11,501 bases of DNA from Dehalococcoidia bacterium (GTDB lineage: Bacteria; Chloroflexota; Dehalococcoidia; Dehalococcoidales; BS750m-G39), in the NCBI GenBank assembly GCA_030640325.1, contig DAOWJM010000071.1, positions 1-11,501 on the forward strand. Direction: 5' to 3'. How positions within the stretch are numbered: the first letter of the stretch is position 1; every line of letters starts with the position of its first letter. This document shows positions 1-6,209 of the stretch, piece after piece. The notes beneath the pieces were generated by a model. That model saw only the letters and a list, made by a program, of their open reading frames with translations, did not search any database and was not told the origin of the DNA. Both the position numbers and the translations under genes were made by a program.

Positions 1-528
1 AAAGCCGATGCCATCATTATCAACTGCTTTGGTGATGTTGCGGTAGATGCCGCCAGAGAAGTAACAGATGTTCCCATCATCGGGCCAGGGAGCTCATCTA
101 TGGCTCTGGCACAGCTTCTGGGGCACAATTTTTCCGTGGTTGTACCTACATCTGGAGGTAACCTCATCGTTAGTAGAGTGGTAGCGAAAGTGGGCACAAC
201 CAAGCTTGCAAGTGCGAGGGCTGTTACCCCTGATATACCAGTGCTCGAATTGCAGGACGAGGCAAAACTTAGCGAAAAATTGACGGAAGCATCGCTAAAG
301 GCAATTGAAGAGGATGGAGCACATGTCATTGTTCTGGGGTGCACCGGTATGGCTGGGCTGGCAGACAAGGTTAAACATGGGCTGGCTGAACAGGGCTACA
401 ACATACCAGTCGTGGACCCGTTAATTGTCGCTCTGAAGCTTGCCGAAATCTTAGTTGATATGAAGACTTCACAATCAAAATTAACCTACCCGCCACCCCC
501 GGAAAAAGAAAGAACAGGTGGTGATTAA
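1..528 (+). CDS. Asp/Glu/hydantoin racemase family protein, C-terminal part (5' end outside window)
   Basis: The reading frame is open from the first base and ends at TAA 526-528, so the N-terminus is missing and 175 residues are visible. Two cysteine motifs typical of cofactor-independent amino-acid and hydantoin racemases are present: NCFGD (Cys codon at 25-27) and LGCTGMAG (Cys codon at 340-342). In this family the two cysteines act as the acid/base pair that inverts the alpha carbon. Between them lies the family-like stretch VPIIGPGSSS. The protein ends in a charged, proline-rich tail (four prolines in a row) that looks non-essential. The substrate cannot be read from the sequence; hydantoin, allantoin or aspartate are all possible. 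A hairpin follows directly and the downstream operon has its own promoter, so it is probably a separate transcription unit. Confidence 0.8.
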   Translation, partial: KADAIIINCFGDVAVDAAREVTDVPIIGPGSSSMALAQLLGHNFSVVVPTSGGNLIVSRVVAKVGTTKLASARAVTPDIPVLELQDEAKLSEKLTEASLKAIEEDGAHVIVLGCTGMAGLADKVKHGLAEQGYNIPVVDPLIVALKLAEILVDMKTSQSKLTYPPPPEKERTGGD

Positions 529-530
529 GT

Positions 531-573
531 AGAGGGTGCTGTTAAAAAATAGCCATAGAAACAGGAACCCTCT
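531..573 (+). terminator. Strong hairpin just after the racemase stop codon
   Basis: AGAGGGT (531-537) pairs perfectly with ACCCTCT (567-573). After a small internal bulge, CTGTT (539-543) pairs with AACAG (560-564), leaving an A-rich 16-nt loop. It begins two bases after the racemase stop codon, which suits a 3'-end hairpin. No T-tract follows directly on the plus strand, so it may terminate poorly or mainly protect the mRNA end. Confidence 0.5.
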
Positions 574-584
574 AAAATCGCGAT

Positions 585-606
585 AGGCGGGGGCACAGCC
601 TTTTTG
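585..606 (+). terminator. Weak candidate intrinsic terminator
   Basis: A short stem AGGC (585-588) / GCCT (598-601) around a G-rich loop is followed by a run of five T (601-605). The stem is only four base pairs, so this is weak alone. It sits downstream of the 531-573 hairpin and upstream of the next promoter, and the two together could end racemase transcription. Confidence 0.3.
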
Positions 607-637
607 TTATATTAATAAATCGCGTCCCGGGGTCGGC

Positions 638-666
638 TTGACAGGGGGGTTGGCGTGCGCTAAAAT
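638..666 (+). promoter_or_regulatory. Sigma-70-type promoter for the methyltransferase operon
   Basis: A perfect -35 hexamer TTGACA (638-643) is separated by exactly 17 nt from TAAAAT (661-666), which matches the -10 consensus at five of six positions. Predicted transcription would start near 673. It is the best promoter seen in the gap between the racemase and the operon, and it would leave a leader of about 335 nt before the first gene at 1008. Confidence 0.7.
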
Positions 667-669
667 ACC

Positions 670-702
670 GTGTCGGAATAAAGGTTTGGAAAGGACCGAC
701 AC
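670..702 (+). repeat. Inverted repeat at the predicted transcription start
   Basis: GTGTCGG (670-676) and CCGACAC (696-702) are perfect 7-bp inverted complements separated by 19 nt. The left arm covers the predicted +1 of the 638-666 promoter. It could be an operator for a dimeric regulator or a hairpin at the very 5' end of the transcript. The sequence does not decide between these. Confidence 0.4.
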
Positions 703-710
703 ATCGTACC

Positions 711-731
711 TGGAGGTAGAAAGTGACCTGA
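711..731 (+). other. Shine-Dalgarno-like site followed by a two-codon reading frame in the leader
   Basis: TGGAGGT (711-717) lies 5 nt before GTG (723-725), which is followed by one threonine codon and TGA (729-731). It has the layout of a start-stop element in the leader. It may be accidental, since no known regulatory pairing is visible. Another possible frame, from ATG 741 to TGA 920 (59 codons), has no ribosome-binding site at proper distance and no recognisable protein character. Confidence 0.2.
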
Positions 732-869
732 AACAAAAGCATGATATATGAGCGGGGTGTTCTCTATCCACAACTTACCTTGCAGATATGTAACTGCTCG
801 GTTGTCTTCCACATAAATGCCCTAGTAACTGGATTTATTATCCACTTCTTCCCCATCAAACTCTCCTCA

Positions 870-990
870 CCACCAAATGCCCTTTTTTATGTGCTACCTG
901 GTAAATCACTCCCGTGCTGAGAATCTATCCTGTGGGTGTTGCTACTGTAAAAGGCATAAGGCTTCACTCCACCTCGTTGTTTCAGAGAGA
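870..990 (+). ncRNA. Possible degenerate cobalamin-riboswitch-like leader element
   Basis: The 3' part of the long leader has pieces in the order seen in cobalamin riboswitches. These are GGTAAA (900-905, compare GGGAA), GTGCTGAGAATC (914-925, compare GGTGcGAATC) and GCTACTGTAA (941-950, compare GCcACTGTaA). A poor counterpart of the last box lies near ACCT (971-974). Against it, the P4-type helix that normally flanks the GTG...AATC segment is not conserved, and the 3' box is weak. Position and context fit, because the gene set downstream depends on corrinoid. Treat it as a lead rather than an assignment. Confidence 0.3.
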
Positions 991-1007
991 AGGGAGGTGA
1001 AAGCAGC

Positions 1008-1679
1008 ATGCTGGTTACCTGCAACGGGATTGAGATTGACAGAAAGCAGGTATGTCGCTACTTAGGATATAGTGCTGATTACAAGCCGCCGGCACGTATC
1101 TTATCTTTAATAGATGAGTATGTAGAGCATGCTCACCACCTTATCGAACCAGCGTATTCATACACCATCAAGAATATTGAGCGAGTCGAGGGCTCCAGTG
1201 TTTTCATTGAGGGTTCGATTGTCTTCAGAAGCCGAGTCATCGCCCAATTGCTGGAGCAGTGCAGTAAAGTTTTGGTATTCATATCGACAATAGGCAATCG
1301 ATTGGAGAAAAAGGCCTATCGACTGGCTGAGGATGGGCTTATAGTTCAGTCGGCTGTGTTAGATGCAATCGGGTCAAGTGCTGCTGAGAGAGTAGCCGAT
1401 TTTGTGCAAGGCAGGATAGGGGAGATGACTGATGCTCAGGGGCTTTGCATAAGCCCGCGCTTTAGCCCAGGTTACTGCGATTGGGACATCAGCCATCAGA
1501 AGATGCTCTTCCGGGCTGTGGGTGGGAAGTCAACAGGTGTTCGCTTGACCGAAGGGTGTCTGATGATTCCCCGTAAGTCGGTATCGGCGATTATTGGTAT
1601 CGGGCTCCGTAGTAGCAATGTGGAGCATTATAATCCTTGTAAAACCTGCAACAAGCGTGATTGTCCAAGCAGGAGGTAG
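1008..1679 (+). CDS. Stand-alone MetH activation-domain-like protein (putative corrinoid reactivation)
   Basis: This 223-residue protein resembles the C-terminal AdoMet-binding activation domain of cobalamin-dependent methionine synthase, which re-methylates cob(II)alamin formed by oxidation. The region SPGYCDWDISHQKMLF (residues 153-168) contains the RxxxGY AdoMet signature, here RFSPGY (151-155 plus Ser/Pro). The segment around 180-200, ending KSVSAIIGIG, is also family-like. Stand-alone versions are known, for example Thermotoga TM0269, which reactivates a MetH lacking this domain. A C-terminal cysteine cluster, C211-x2-C214-x4-C219, could bind a metal or Fe-S centre; that is inference. 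The start is ATG 1008, with AGGGAGGTG (991-999) at good distance. It is the first gene of the operon and lies 11 nt before the first MttB gene. No RamA-type ferredoxin activase is visible in the window, so it may serve the corrinoid protein encoded downstream. Confidence 0.75.
   Translation: MLVTCNGIEIDRKQVCRYLGYSADYKPPARILSLIDEYVEHAHHLIEPAYSYTIKNIERVEGSSVFIEGSIVFRSRVIAQLLEQCSKVLVFISTIGNRLEKKAYRLAEDGLIVQSAVLDAIGSSAAERVADFVQGRIGEMTDAQGLCISPRFSPGYCDWDISHQKMLFRAVGGKSTGVRLTEGCLMIPRKSVSAIIGIGLRSSNVEHYNPCKTCNKRDCPSRR
1671..1677 (+). promoter_or_regulatory. Ribosome-binding site deciding the start of the first MttB gene
   Basis: AGGAGGT lies inside the last codons of the upstream gene. It supports ATG 1691 (13 nt downstream) over the in-frame TTG at 1661, which lies upstream of this site and has no such sequence before it. 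Confidence 0.6.
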
Positions 1680-1690
1680 AATCTAAGGAT

Positions 1691-3130
1691 ATGATTCGAA
1701 AGGGATTGGCTGGGGGTAGCTTCAAGCCTCTCACTGAAGAGTCGATAGATAGAATTCACCAAACTGCAATGCGAGTCATTGAGGATGTAGGTTTTGAGGT
1801 AAATTCGGAGATAGCGCTGGAACTCTTCAAAGGGGCTGGAGCTTGGGTTGACAGGGAAAAGCATCTGGTGCGTCTGTCTCGGAAAAGGGTCATGGAACTC
1901 ATTGAGATGGCACCTTCCGAGATTAGGCTCTGTGGACAAGATGAGAAGCACGACATCCTCTTGGGCGGGCAACGGGTATACACCGGAACCGGTGGCACTG
2001 CCCTTTATATCTATCACCCAGACACTGGACAGAAGCAACTAGCCACCTTGGATGACCTGAAGCGCATTGCTAAACTGGTTGAGCAGTTGGATAACATCCA
2101 CCTGTTTATGCTGCCCACCTATCCCAGCGAGCTGCCCGTAGAGCAGGTGGATGTAAACCGCTTCTTTGCCGGGCTAGACAATACCACCAAGCATGTCATG
2201 GGAGGTATTTACACCCTCGATGGAGTGAAGCAGGTAATACGGATGGCGGAGATTATTGCCGGCTCTGGGGAGAGGCTTCACCAGCGTCCTATTATCTCCA
2301 TGATAACCTGTAGCATGAGCCCCCTGAAGATGGACAGGCACTATGGCGACCTGGTGGTGACCATCGCCCAGGCTGGCATCCCTCTGGTGTGTCCCGCTGA
2401 ACCTTTATGTGGGGCTACATCACCGGTAACGCTTGCCGGAAACCTGGTGATTCAGACTGTGGACTCCTTGACGGGGGTGCTCCTTACCCAGATTGTTAAT
2501 CCAGGGACACCAGTTGTCTTTGGCTCAGTTTCCGCCAGCACTGATTTCAGGGACCTCAAGTACCTAGCGGGCTCGGTGGAGATGGGTCTCCTTAATGCGG
2601 CTGGCGCCCAAATAGCACAGTTCTACAAGCTTCCCTTTTATGCCACCGGCGGGATGACCGACTCCAAGGTGCTGGATGCCCAGAGTGGCTATGAGTCTGC
2701 TCTCACCAGCCTGCTCTGTGCCTTAGCGGGTGCTAATTTTATCCACGACGCTGCGGGGCTCATGGAATTCGCATTGACCACATGCTATGAGAAGTATGTT
2801 ATAGACAACGAGATACTGGGAATGGTGATGAGAGCAGTTGAAGGTATAGCGGTGAACGATGAGACCCTAGCCTTTGACCTCATCAAACAGGTAGGACCGG
2901 GGGGTAATTTTATCACCGCCAAGCACACCAGGCATTTCATGCGGGATGAGCACTACCAGCCCTCCCTGAGCGATAGGGATAGCAGGGAGGAGTGGGAAGC
3001 CAGGGGAGGAAAGACCACCTGGGAAAGGGCAGCGGAAGGGGCGAAGGAGATTATAGCCAACCATAACTACAGCCTGCCCGCTGCGGTAAGACAGCAAGTG
3101 CTCTCGGAGATAGCGGACATCGTGGACTGA
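1691..3130 (+). CDS. MttB-family corrinoid methyltransferase, paralogue 1 (non-pyrrolysine)
   Basis: This 479-residue protein belongs to the trimethylamine methyltransferase (MttB) superfamily, whose members move a methyl group from a quaternary or tertiary amine to a corrinoid protein. Family features are the N-terminal helix LTEESIDRIHQTAMRVIEDVG (split by Pro-free helices, about residues 14-34), the hallmark DNTTKHVMGG (163-172), GTPVVFGS (272-279), and ATGGMTDSKVLDAQSGYE (318-335) in the C-terminal barrel. The frame has no internal TAG, so it is of the pyrrolysine-free kind, as are the glycine betaine (MtgB), proline betaine (MtpB) and carnitine (MtcB) enzymes. The substrate cannot be assigned. 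The gene ends one nt before the pterin methyltransferase, implying translational coupling. The ATG at 1691 was chosen because it follows an AGGAGGT and gives the normal MttB N-terminus. Confidence 0.88.
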   Translation: MIRKGLAGGSFKPLTEESIDRIHQTAMRVIEDVGFEVNSEIALELFKGAGAWVDREKHLVRLSRKRVMELIEMAPSEIRLCGQDEKHDILLGGQRVYTGTGGTALYIYHPDTGQKQLATLDDLKRIAKLVEQLDNIHLFMLPTYPSELPVEQVDVNRFFAGLDNTTKHVMGGIYTLDGVKQVIRMAEIIAGSGERLHQRPIISMITCSMSPLKMDRHYGDLVVTIAQAGIPLVCPAEPLCGATSPVTLAGNLVIQTVDSLTGVLLTQIVNPGTPVVFGSVSASTDFRDLKYLAGSVEMGLLNAAGAQIAQFYKLPFYATGGMTDSKVLDAQSGYESALTSLLCALAGANFIHDAAGLMEFALTTCYEKYVIDNEILGMVMRAVEGIAVNDETLAFDLIKQVGPGGNFITAKHTRHFMRDEHYQPSLSDRDSREEWEARGGKTTWERAAEGAKEIIANHNYSLPAAVRQQVLSEIADIVD

Positions 3131-3131
3131 T

Positions 3132-3941
3132 ATGCTAGTAATCGGGGAAAACATCAATGCATCAAACAGGTCTGTGGCTGAAGCCATCGCCAGCAGGGAT
3201 AGGGAATTCCTGCAAAGTTTGGCTATGGCTCAAGTTACGGCTGGGGCTGATTTCATCGATGTGAATAGCGGCGTAGGGAGTGACTCCCCAGAGTGTGAAC
3301 CTGCAACTATGGGGTGGTTGGTGGAAGTGGTTCAGGAAGTCACAGACAAGCCGCTTGTTATCGACAGCAACAGCCCGAGTGTGATAGAGGCTGCACTGCA
3401 CAAATACCGCGGCGAAAGGCTAATGATAAATTCGGTCACTGCTGAGCTTAAGAAACTAATACCCATTGGCTCTTTGGCAGTGGAGCGTCGAGCCTGGGTG
3501 GTGGCTCTGGCTATGGGAGCGAATGGGATACCCAGCAGTGTTGAAGGGCGTCTAGCTGCCTGTGAGCAAATAATGACACACTTGACTCAGCTAGGTTTGG
3601 AGGCAGAGCAGATATTCTTCGACCCCTTGATACTTCCTGTTGCTGTGGATTCTGCCCAGGGGATGGTTACACTGAGGAGTCTGGAGCAGATAAAATCTCG
3701 CTATCCGGCTGCCAAGACGGTGTTGGGTTTGAGCAATATTTCCTATGGTTTACCCGGTAGAAGCTTGGTCAACCGTGCCTTCCTGCTAATGGCAGCCTAC
3801 GCTGGACTTGATGCGGTAATCTTAAATCCCCTTGACGCCAAAATGATGAGCATAATCAGGGTGGCTGATATGCTTACGGGTGAGGACACTTCTTGCAGGG
3901 GATACATCAGGGCTCACAGGAGGGGCATTTTAGTAGATTAG
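3132..3941 (+). CDS. Methyltetrahydrofolate:corrinoid methyltransferase (MtgA/AcsE-like, pterin-binding)
   Basis: This 269-residue TIM-barrel protein of the pterin-binding (DHPS-like) family is close to full length for MtgA/AcsE-type enzymes. In an MttB operon its expected job is to carry the methyl group from the methylated corrinoid protein to tetrahydrofolate, feeding the Wood-Ljungdahl methyl branch; the reaction is reversible in the family. Visible motifs are GENINASNRSVAEAI near the N-terminus, AGADFIDVNSG (37-47), IDSNSP (77-82), MINSVTAE (98-105), FDPLILPV (163-170) and LGLSNISYGLPGR (198-210). D78, N100, D164 and N202 line up by position and context with the pterin-binding and proton-relay residues known in AcsE (D75, N96, D160, N199). 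The start ATG follows the preceding TGA by one nt, with no strong ribosome-binding site, so translation is probably coupled. The stop is TAG. Confidence 0.88.
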   Translation: MLVIGENINASNRSVAEAIASRDREFLQSLAMAQVTAGADFIDVNSGVGSDSPECEPATMGWLVEVVQEVTDKPLVIDSNSPSVIEAALHKYRGERLMINSVTAELKKLIPIGSLAVERRAWVVALAMGANGIPSSVEGRLAACEQIMTHLTQLGLEAEQIFFDPLILPVAVDSAQGMVTLRSLEQIKSRYPAAKTVLGLSNISYGLPGRSLVNRAFLLMAAYAGLDAVILNPLDAKMMSIIRVADMLTGEDTSCRGYIRAHRRGILVD

Positions 3942-3952
3942 AGAAAAACACT

Positions 3953-5485
3953 ATGGCAAGACAAGGGATAGTAGTAGAACCCTACCAGAGGCTCAAACCG
4001 GAGCAGGTGGAACAGATACACCGGGCTTCCCTGTCTATACTGACCGACCCTGGCGTGGTGTGTTTCAACCGAAGCACTGCTGAAATCTTTGGTGACCATG
4101 GCGCTGAGGTCTTGTCCATCCAGCAGGGAGGTGCAGCTTGCTGGCTTCTCAAGATACCCGAGAAGGTGCTCACCGATGCAGTGCAGGCAGCACCGAAGGT
4201 GGTGAAGCTGGGGGCACGAGATGAGAACAACTGCCTCATCCTTGATGGACAGGAGCCCAGGGTGTACTTTGCCTCAGGCTCTGAGGCTAACAACTGGCTG
4301 GATGTGGATATAGAGACTTTTGTCAGTAAGCGTAACCCGGGCATTGAGGTTGAGTTCCCCGTGTTTAGGGTAGAAAAGGGCACTGTGGACAGGCTAGCCA
4401 GGGCAGCGCATCTCTGCGAGCACCTAGACTCTTGGGACAGCTTTCTGCGCCCGGTCAATATTCAGGACGATGATATCACCGATGATAACAAGGATGTTAA
4501 CAAGTTCTTCGCCTCACTGAACAATACCACCAAGCATGTGATGTCCGGGTTAACCGAGCTCGGTCAACTGAGCAATGTGGTCAGGATGTCTCAGATTATA
4601 GCTGGTGGAGAGGACAGGCTGAGGGAGAATCCCATCATCTCTTTCATCACCTGCATGGTAAAAAGTCCTCTACAGCTTGTAGACGATACTACACAGAAAG
4701 CGATAGAGATAGCCAAGATAGGTATACCTCTGGTCATCTCCAGCTCCCCCCAGGGCGGCTCCACTGCCCCAATTAGAGAAGAGGGCATGGTAGCTCAAAT
4801 CAACGCTGAGCTCCTAGTGGGCATTGCCTTAACCCAATTGGTAAACAAGGGTACTCCTGTGCTCTATGGCAGTGTGCCGGGTAGAGCCAGCATGGTCGAC
4901 CTTTATGATTCCTACGGAGTCCCTGAGTTCAGCCAATATAACATTGACTGCGTCCAGATGGCGCGCTATTACGGTCTGCCCTGCTACTCCACCGGGGGTA
5001 TCTCCGATGTAAGGGTGCCTGGGATACAGGCATCGGTGGAAAGGCTGTTTTCGCACATCCTTGTGACACTGGCCGGACCTCAGTATATCCACTATGCCTT
5101 TGGTCTTCTGGAGCGAACCAATACCTTCTGTCCCGTTCAGGCAGTGCTGGATGATGTCCACATAGGTATGGTAAAGAGATTTATCAGACAGCCAATGGTG
5201 ACCGCTGATAGCATTTCGGAATCTCTGGAGCAGATAAGAAGGGTCATGGGCACCTCCCATAAGCTCTATGTTCGGTTTGTGCGGAGCGCGCTTCGTTCTG
5301 GGGAGATTGCACCCCCATATCCCTTTGAAGGCGAAGGCAAGGACATGGTGGACGAGACGCTCTTTCGGGCGCGAGAGAGGATGGAGGAGATTCTGTCATT
5401 GCCTCCATCCCATATAGCTGGGCAGGTCGTGGATAAGGTATTTCAGGAAGTACCTGGTCTGTTGACCAGATTGAGAGATTCATAG
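3953..5485 (+). CDS. MttB-family corrinoid methyltransferase, paralogue 2 (divergent, non-pyrrolysine)
   Basis: This second MttB superfamily member has 510 residues and clearly differs from paralogue 1. Shared marks are the N-terminal LKPEQVEQIHRASLSIL helix, LNNTTKHVMSG (189-199), GTPVLYGSV (300-308) and STGGISDVRVPGIQ (346-359). Compared with paralogue 1, it carries an insertion of charged and aromatic residues around 115-145. It also has DVRVPG where paralogue 1 has DSKVLD in the C-terminal motif, a hint of changed substrate or function. There is no internal TAG; the TAG at 5483-5485 is the true end, because the protein is already full length. ATG 3953 was preferred to TTG 3893, since it gives the usual short lead-in to the first helix and avoids a 49-nt overlap, although the ribosome-binding site before it is weak. 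It may act on a second substrate or form a complex with paralogue 1; neither is shown by sequence. Confidence 0.85.
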   Translation: MARQGIVVEPYQRLKPEQVEQIHRASLSILTDPGVVCFNRSTAEIFGDHGAEVLSIQQGGAACWLLKIPEKVLTDAVQAAPKVVKLGARDENNCLILDGQEPRVYFASGSEANNWLDVDIETFVSKRNPGIEVEFPVFRVEKGTVDRLARAAHLCEHLDSWDSFLRPVNIQDDDITDDNKDVNKFFASLNNTTKHVMSGLTELGQLSNVVRMSQIIAGGEDRLRENPIISFITCMVKSPLQLVDDTTQKAIEIAKIGIPLVISSSPQGGSTAPIREEGMVAQINAELLVGIALTQLVNKGTPVLYGSVPGRASMVDLYDSYGVPEFSQYNIDCVQMARYYGLPCYSTGGISDVRVPGIQASVERLFSHILVTLAGPQYIHYAFGLLERTNTFCPVQAVLDDVHIGMVKRFIRQPMVTADSISESLEQIRRVMGTSHKLYVRFVRSALRSGEIAPPYPFEGEGKDMVDETLFRARERMEEILSLPPSHIAGQVVDKVFQEVPGLLTRLRDS

Positions 5486-5498
5486 GACGGTGTAGAAC

Positions 5499-6209
5499 AT
5501 GACAGAAGATATACTGGCACTTATCAAGGGAAATGTCATCCAGGGAAGGGTAACCCAGGATGATGAGGGCTTTGATGAGGGGGTGGTGGGGCAGCCGGGA
5601 GTCAGCGAGCTTACCGAGAAAGCCCTTGCCCGAGGCATCGGCCTCAGGGATATAATAAATAAGGGGCTAACCGAAGGCATGGACATCGTGGGGCAGAAAT
5701 TTGAGGCTAAGGAGTATTATATTCCGGATATGCTAGCCTCGGCTGAAGCGGTGGGGGCAGCTATGGAGATACTGGAGCCCCACCTCGCCAAGAGTGGTAT
5801 CAAGTCCAAAGGCAAGATAATTGTGGCTACGGTAGAAGGAGACCTTCACGATATCGGAAAGAACATAGTCTCCATACTGCTTCGGGGTGCCGGTTACATG
5901 GTCAAGGATTTGGGCAATGATGTCTCCCCCCAGACCATCGTAGCTGCGGTAATAGAAGAAAAGCCTCAATTTGTGGGATTGTCTGCCCTGCTTACCAGCA
6001 CCATGATACACATGAGGGATACCATCCAGGCACTCACAGCAAGTGGGCTTAGGGACAAGGTGAAAATTATCATCGGTGGAGCTGCTGTCTCGGAGAAATT
6101 TGCTCAAAGCATAGGTGCTGATGGCTACGGGGCTGATGGCTTCCAGGCAGTAAGGGTAACGGAATCCCTAAGCTCCAGCAAAGAGAATAAAGGGGGAGAC
6201 CATGGCTGA
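5499..6209 (+). CDS. Corrinoid (B12-binding) methyl carrier protein, MtgC/MttC-like
   Basis: This 236-residue protein has the two-part layout of methyltransferase corrinoid proteins. A helical cap domain (about 1-100, with EYYIPDMLASAEA at 72-84) is followed by a Rossmann-like B12-binding domain. The B12 signature DLHDIGKN (115-122) supplies H117, the expected lower axial cobalt ligand. SALLTS (162-167) and GGAAVS (193-198) complete the binding site. It is the carrier between the MttB enzymes and the pterin methyltransferase. The cap contains an acidic, glycine-containing stretch (about 20-36) that seems longer than in most relatives. The start ATG lies 13 nt after the previous gene, with only a weak ribosome-binding site. 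The last codons overlap the next gene by 8 nt. Confidence 0.92.
   Translation: MTEDILALIKGNVIQGRVTQDDEGFDEGVVGQPGVSELTEKALARGIGLRDIINKGLTEGMDIVGQKFEAKEYYIPDMLASAEAVGAAMEILEPHLAKSGIKSKGKIIVATVEGDLHDIGKNIVSILLRGAGYMVKDLGNDVSPQTIVAAVIEEKPQFVGLSALLTSTMIHMRDTIQALTASGLRDKVKIIIGGAAVSEKFAQSIGADGYGADGFQAVRVTESLSSSKENKGGDHG

Noticed and set aside
764..846. Two near matches to the DnaA box (CTATCCACA at 764-772, TTATCCACT at 838-846), suggesting a replication origin
   Set aside because: Both have one mismatch, there are only two, no AT-rich unwinding region is evident, and no dnaA, dnaN or other origin neighbours are present.
741..920. A 59-codon open frame starting at ATG 741 in the leader
   Set aside because: There is no ribosome-binding site at proper distance, the peptide is unremarkable, and the region looks like an untranslated leader.
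877..1065. A 62-codon frame overlapping the start of the MetH-activation-like gene
   Set aside because: It overlaps a well-supported gene with a strong ribosome-binding site in another frame and resembles no protein family.
3893..3952. Upstream TTG start extending the second MttB protein by 20 residues
   Set aside because: It would overlap the pterin methyltransferase gene by 49 nt, and the extra residues are not family-like.
5483..5485. TAG at the end of the second MttB gene as a possible pyrrolysine codon
   Set aside because: The protein is already full length at this point, in-frame continuation shows no MttB-like sequence and soon meets TGA, and a separate ATG starts the corrinoid gene just after.
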